From Lentisphaeria bacterium (lineage in GTDB: Bacteria > Verrucomicrobiota > Lentisphaeria > Victivallales > Victivallaceae), in assembly GCA_017450705.1 (NCBI GenBank), contig JAFSTC010000063.1, positions 1-54,853 of the forward strand: 54,853 nucleotides of DNA. The letters run 5' to 3'. Under the pieces are notes generated by a model, which had not been told where the DNA came from, did not search any database, and saw only the letters and a list, made by a program, of their open reading frames with translations. Every line of letters begins with the position of its first letter. The first letter of the stretch is position 1. Made by a program: the position numbers and the translations under genes. Below, piece by piece: positions 52,601-54,853 of this stretch.

Positions 52601-53388
52601 GCGCGGTCAACTGCGCCAATCCGCTCCACGGCTGCGGCTACACCGACGAGGAGACGGGAGAAACGGTCCTCACCTGGCCGATCCGGGGCATGCGCAACTA
52701 CATGAAGCGGCTCTACGCCATGCTGCACCCCTATGACGGACGCAACCAGAGAGAGTATTTCATGTGGGCCCACACCTCCGCGAGGAACTCCGTGGCGCTC
52801 AACGCCTTCCTCGACTGCTTCAACTGCGGCGAGGAGCTGGAGAACAAGGTCGTCACCGAGCCCAACTACGTCAGGCTCTACCCGCTGGACGAGTATCAGG
52901 TGTTCTATCTGGACACCCTGGCGGGCGTTCCCATGGCGGGGGCCAATCTGGGCCGCATCGGTCCCAAAAAGGACCGCTACCACAAGCCCTACAACGACCA
53001 GTTCGTCATGCTGGTGCTGCTCCACGACTCCCAGATCTGGAACGGCTGGCTGGACGAGCCCTACGTCTCCACCTTCTACCACAAGCTGGACAAGTGGGGC
53101 TACAAGGACGAAAGCCTCAAGTTCCACAGCTACCGCCGGCAGAAGCTCATCGTGTCGCCCGATGCGGACATCCACGTGAGCGTCTACACCCTGCCCGACA
53201 GGGCGCTGGCCGTCATCGGCAACTGGCAGAACACCCCGAGAAAAGTCAGCGTCAAAATCGACAAAAAGGCGCTGGGACTGGGGAACGATCTCACCTTCAC
53301 CGATCTGCGCAGCGGCAAAGCCGTGGATCCCGCGGCCATCGAACTGCCCGGATACAACTTCATCCTCATGGACATAAGGAAAAAGTAA
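49654..53388 (+). CDS. Giant secreted LamG/CBM9/DUF6067-like protein, paralogue B
   Basis: A 1244-residue protein collinear with paralogue A from signal peptide (MKRLTALLALAAFSLAAA) to C-terminus. The last 75 residues are almost identical in the two, and the barrel region keeps FSVYLNPFLCS, KVIYVDSLGAVNC, LHGCGYTDEETGETV and HTSARNS. Differences concentrate in the LamG-like N-terminus and in some barrel loops, which may change glycan specificity. Paralogue A has Cys-Gly-Gly at DSTCGGEE where this one has NCGEE. GAAAGGAG upstream gives a strong ribosome site. Its stop overlaps the EEP gene start in TAATG. A tandem duplication is the simplest origin. Confidence 0.7.
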   Translation: MKRLTALLALAAFSLAAAVPEPLLKADFEGDTGSGKLKGKAQYVQGVQGKAVRLADAQITFPMLEKLSPAEGSATIWVKPVNWSWKKKEFVFFLTTKGILLYKYHLPLGLLANYGLSGKFGVGRTYANMDWSKFPENTWMALGMTWSKKKHLLALYANGKKLASSKLADTMVPPALETWVVNAVPFHPRDRKNTTDFDTLRIYDRALSEDEMMELYQKETPKSIQFDLGQLRKTRFHLPELRSAPKIDGEFDEREWSDAAKLGGFLSSKGLDIAFTGDVYAGFHGNKLYLCYIFQLPGATKLTAECTKRDSAVYGDDAAEVILHPDNMGPGEFYQGIFNSRNTIFDQKNGKKDWNGAWEVKSGMYEGYLNIEVAIPLSELGSVFKDGMEWGFNFARDRIASREIIFSCVSPYPGSRLFTDPGTMKFVSKGLSGRLMLDYHKLFNRSLDAVFRVSNRSSAEKEVELLVELATPDLAVLESKKLTAKIPANGAFDFKYANPLAGIRGAVLRLTATEKGAEKPFHIQDIPLAFKDEFRLSDKTDLKKNQVSVEVDCSSHRLTVDAAEVTGTLGGRQVKFTGRPLAKGTFDLTGLKPGDYPIELVFRDKSGKELLRYRHPYTHIGQPDWLTTHYGENAGVLWPYTPIKFENNVFEVWGRTHKFGKGLLPESVVSQGRALFAAPPELRLTADGKKYVVSNFKFKTRSVKPELVVLDFTAEAGKVKFEGSVSMEFDGFIWYDVKMTGSSNITIDDLRLVIPLAPGIAEFYNAHYFGREKEAGKMKLPLVLKRFPTVWAGNLDVGFTFMLESYKSWRHKDVNSVFEFAGTGKGVEWTVKMIDRPVKLDRVYNYGFAVEANPAKPNPPWFRSWRLGSMRPHNIMHPWGFDRVNTKKYSGAGGFYTPVFKSIEVFRGLLKQYKDKGVDFSVYLNPFLCSPESTEWKVFNKEWNNPYNCYPECPNSSFTDYIMGCIDLLMKNGLKVIYVDSLGAVNCANPLHGCGYTDEETGETVLTWPIRGMRNYMKRLYAMLHPYDGRNQREYFMWAHTSARNSVALNAFLDCFNCGEELENKVVTEPNYVRLYPLDEYQVFYLDTLAGVPMAGANLGRIGPKKDRYHKPYNDQFVMLVLLHDSQIWNGWLDEPYVSTFYHKLDKWGYKDESLKFHSYRRQKLIVSPDADIHVSVYTLPDRALAVIGNWQNTPRKVSVKIDKKALGLGNDLTFTDLRSGKAVDPAAIELPGYNFILMDIRKK

Positions 53389-54185
53389 TGCGCATCATCA
53401 CGTGCAACATACGGGCCTCGACCATGGGACTGGACTTCGGTCCGCGCAAGTGGAGGAACCGCAAAGACTACTGTCTCGACACGATCCTCGGCCGGTCGCC
53501 CGACGTCATCTGCGTTCAGGAGTGCCAGCGGGAACAGTTCACGGACTTCTGCGCCCGCCTGGGCGCGGAATGGGGTTCCTTCGGCATGCGTCTTGCGCCC
53601 GACGGCGGGCCCGAGAACACGATTTTCTACCGCCGGGCCTTCGCCCGGGCGGCAGACGCCGGCGGCTACTGGCTCTCGCAGACGCCTCACATCCCCGGCA
53701 GCAAGTCGTGGAACAGCGAGTGCGTCCGTCTGGCCAATTACGTCGTCCTCGAAACGGCGGAGGGACTGCTCCGGGTGGTCAACACCCACACCGACCACGC
53801 TTCGCAGCGGGCCCGGGAGGAGCAGTCGCGCCTGATCAACGAGGACGCCGCCGTCTGGGAGAAATTCATGCCCCAGATCCTCACGGGGGATCTCAACTGC
53901 GACGTGAACAACCCGGCGATGAAGCTCCTGTTTTCCGCCGGGTGGCGCGACAGCTACGCCGAGGCCACGGGGATCGCCGACGAGCGTTTCACCGCCCACG
54001 ATTTCCTCGGCGAAGCGTGGAACGGCGACCTCGGCGTCTGCGGCAACGGCAAGATGGACTGGATCCTCGTCCGGGGCCGGGTCAGGACCCTTTCGAGCTC
54101 CCTCGTCATGGATCACAAGGACGATCTCTACCCCAGCGACCACTACTTCGTCACGGCTGAGCTGGCGCCGGAACAGAGCAAATAG
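53388..54185 (+). CDS. Endonuclease/exonuclease/phosphatase (EEP) family protein
   Basis: A 265-residue metal-dependent phosphodiesterase-fold protein without a signal peptide. The EEP signatures are in order: ITCNIRAS (Asn near the N-terminus), VICVQECQ (metal Glu), NTHTDHAS, LTGDLNCD (about 163-170) and YPSDHYFV (catalytic His). Related proteins act on DNA, sphingolipids, inositol phosphates or sugar phosphates; those in glycan operons are usually uncharacterised. Its start overlaps the preceding stop in TAATG with AAGGA upstream, so it is coupled to the giant paralogue B. It is the last gene of the operon. Confidence 0.85.
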   Translation: MRIITCNIRASTMGLDFGPRKWRNRKDYCLDTILGRSPDVICVQECQREQFTDFCARLGAEWGSFGMRLAPDGGPENTIFYRRAFARAADAGGYWLSQTPHIPGSKSWNSECVRLANYVVLETAEGLLRVVNTHTDHASQRAREEQSRLINEDAAVWEKFMPQILTGDLNCDVNNPAMKLLFSAGWRDSYAEATGIADERFTAHDFLGEAWNGDLGVCGNGKMDWILVRGRVRTLSSSLVMDHKDDLYPSDHYFVTAELAPEQSK

Positions 54186-54365
54186 CCGAGTCAAAACAAA
54201 TCGCTTTTTTGGCAAAGCTCTGTTCCCCGCGCGGGTAGGGGAACGACACCTGTCCGTGGGAGCCGGGGAGGCGCTTGCGCCGCCCTCCCCTGACCCCTCC
54301 CGGCGCCCCGTGGCACGGGGAGGCGGATGGACCGGCACCACGCGGGCTTCGGGCTGGAAATGCGT

Positions 54366-54429
54366 GTTGCAAAATAAGTGCGCGGTCTTCCCGTTTTTCT
54401 ACGGAAAGACCGCGCACATATTTTGCAAC
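54366..54429. repeat. 28-bp near-perfect inverted repeat with 8-nt loop
   Basis: Left arm 54366-54393 and right arm 54402-54429 pair with only two mismatches; the outer sequence is GTTGCAAAATA and the inner is GTGCGCGGTC. The loop is TTTTTCTA. The stem is far longer than an ordinary terminator and lies about 180 bp after the last gene of the gntR operon. It may be a bidirectional terminator, a REP/MITE-like element or a structured RNA. Confidence 0.85.
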
Positions 54430-54445
54430 GGTTTGCCGGAAGGAC

Positions 54446-54475
54446 GGCGCTGCCAAAAGCAGCGCCGATGGATTT
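54446..54475 (+). terminator. Probable rho-independent terminator
   Basis: GGCGCTGC (54446-54453) and GCAGCGCC (54459-54466) form a perfect 8-bp stem with a CAAAA loop, followed by GATGGATTTTT. The T run is displaced by five bases, so activity is uncertain. Together with the 28-bp inverted repeat it could end the long gntR operon transcript. Confidence 0.5.
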
Positions 54476-54853
54476 TTGATGGATCGCAAAAAAGACAGAC
54501 GGGGTAATTTGAGGATGCTGCCCGCAGTGGCAACACCCGAAAATGCCCCCCGGCCGGACTTTTGCGAGACACGAAAAGACGTGACGGGACTTTTGGCAGT
54601 GCCGTCCGGAAGGGAAAGACAATCGTGTCGTACCTCAACGATTTTCTTTCCCCCTTCACCCCCTATCTTCCCTGTTACTCATGCAATGCCCGTACGGAGA
54701 CAATCGTTCCATCGTGTTTTTATTCGGATTGTGTTTGTCAAGTTCTGCAAAATAAAAAGTCAGATATTTTAGTTACTCTCTCCGATTGCCGGGGCGGCTC
54801 GACGGGGTTACTCACAGTCGGCGCCCCGCCTCCGACGAGTTGGAGGACCCATT

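Larger units (their letters stand above)
54186..54853. other. 668-bp region without a convincing gene, rich in hairpins
   Basis: No open frame here has a credible start, composition or recognisable domain. Visible structure includes GTTCCCC/GGGGAAC (54222-54228, 54238-54244), a GGCGC-TT-GCGCC hairpin within a GGGGA..TCCCC stem near 54267-54292, CCCCGTG-G-CACGGGG near 54305-54322, the long stem at 54366-54429 and a terminator-like hairpin at 54446-54466. After about 54650 the sequence becomes AT-rich. Near the end it forms GGGGCG..CGCCCC and CCTCCGAC/GTTGGAGG, perhaps the leader of a gene that starts beyond the window. Confidence 0.6.

Noticed and set aside
54275-54772. A 165-codon open frame on the plus strand near the window end (and overlapping minus-strand frames)
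   Set aside because: Composition is Arg/Ser/Pro-rich, it runs through several strong hairpins, it has no ribosome site and it shows no known motif.

Overview
The window reads as a high-GC chromosome segment from a Lentisphaerota (Victivallales-like) bacterium, probably a gut or anaerobic polysaccharide degrader. The evidence is three solitary type II-style prepilins with an almost identical [18 protein letters not shown]-terminus, each next to very large secreted glycan-active proteins; GntR/LacI and AraC regulators, SGNH hydrolase, Gfo/Idh and sugar-isomerase genes; and no SusC/SusD pair. The lineage is inferred from this style and has not been tested by phylogeny. Promoters are easy to read: a TTGnnA-type -35, about 17 bp, and TATATT or TAAATT, seen at about a dozen places.

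Layout. 1-6 kb: a lipase/FG-GAP surface protein with a 62-residue partner, then three zinc-ribbon or membrane proteins. 5-8.3 kb: a secreted beta-helix protein, an Ntn-hydrolase-like protein, and a four-helix-bundle protein bracketed by 9-bp repeat arrays. 8.3-15.4 kb (minus strand): an operon gntR - giant CBM/glycosidase-like protein - pseudopilin - DUF4838 protein. 15.4-25.7 kb: an apparent AraC regulon of isomerase + SGNH hydrolase, pseudopilin + 1107-residue glycosidase-like protein, Gfo/Idh + isomerase, and araC. Its three promoters carry one conserved upstream element. A second copy of the araC 5' end survives as a 32-codon remnant. 25.9-30.6 kb: a GH2 enzyme lacking the usual N-terminal domain and a convergent large SSS symporter. 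30.8-37.4 kb: a LysR regulator divergent from a complete biotin operon bioB-F-G-C-D-A, with a T-N11-A dyad between them at the distance expected for activation. 37.4-43.9 kb (minus): secreted GH42-like protein - MFS - HD operon, class II aldolase, and a thioredoxin + ferredoxin-thioredoxin-reductase-like pair. 44-54.2 kb: an operon gntR - pseudopilin - two tandem paralogous 1.25-kilo-residue proteins - EEP phosphatase. 54.2-54.85 kb: no convincing gene but several strong hairpins.

How it fits together. Three times the same module appears: one regulator, one pseudopilin, and one or two giant secreted proteins with LamG/CBM9-type binding regions and a TIM-barrel-like catalytic region. This may be a pilin-linked counterpart of a polysaccharide utilisation locus. 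The biotin, aldolase and redox genes are housekeeping. The most unusual observations are the duplicated AraC control region with its three-copy element, and the four-helix-bundle gene in its repeat cassette.
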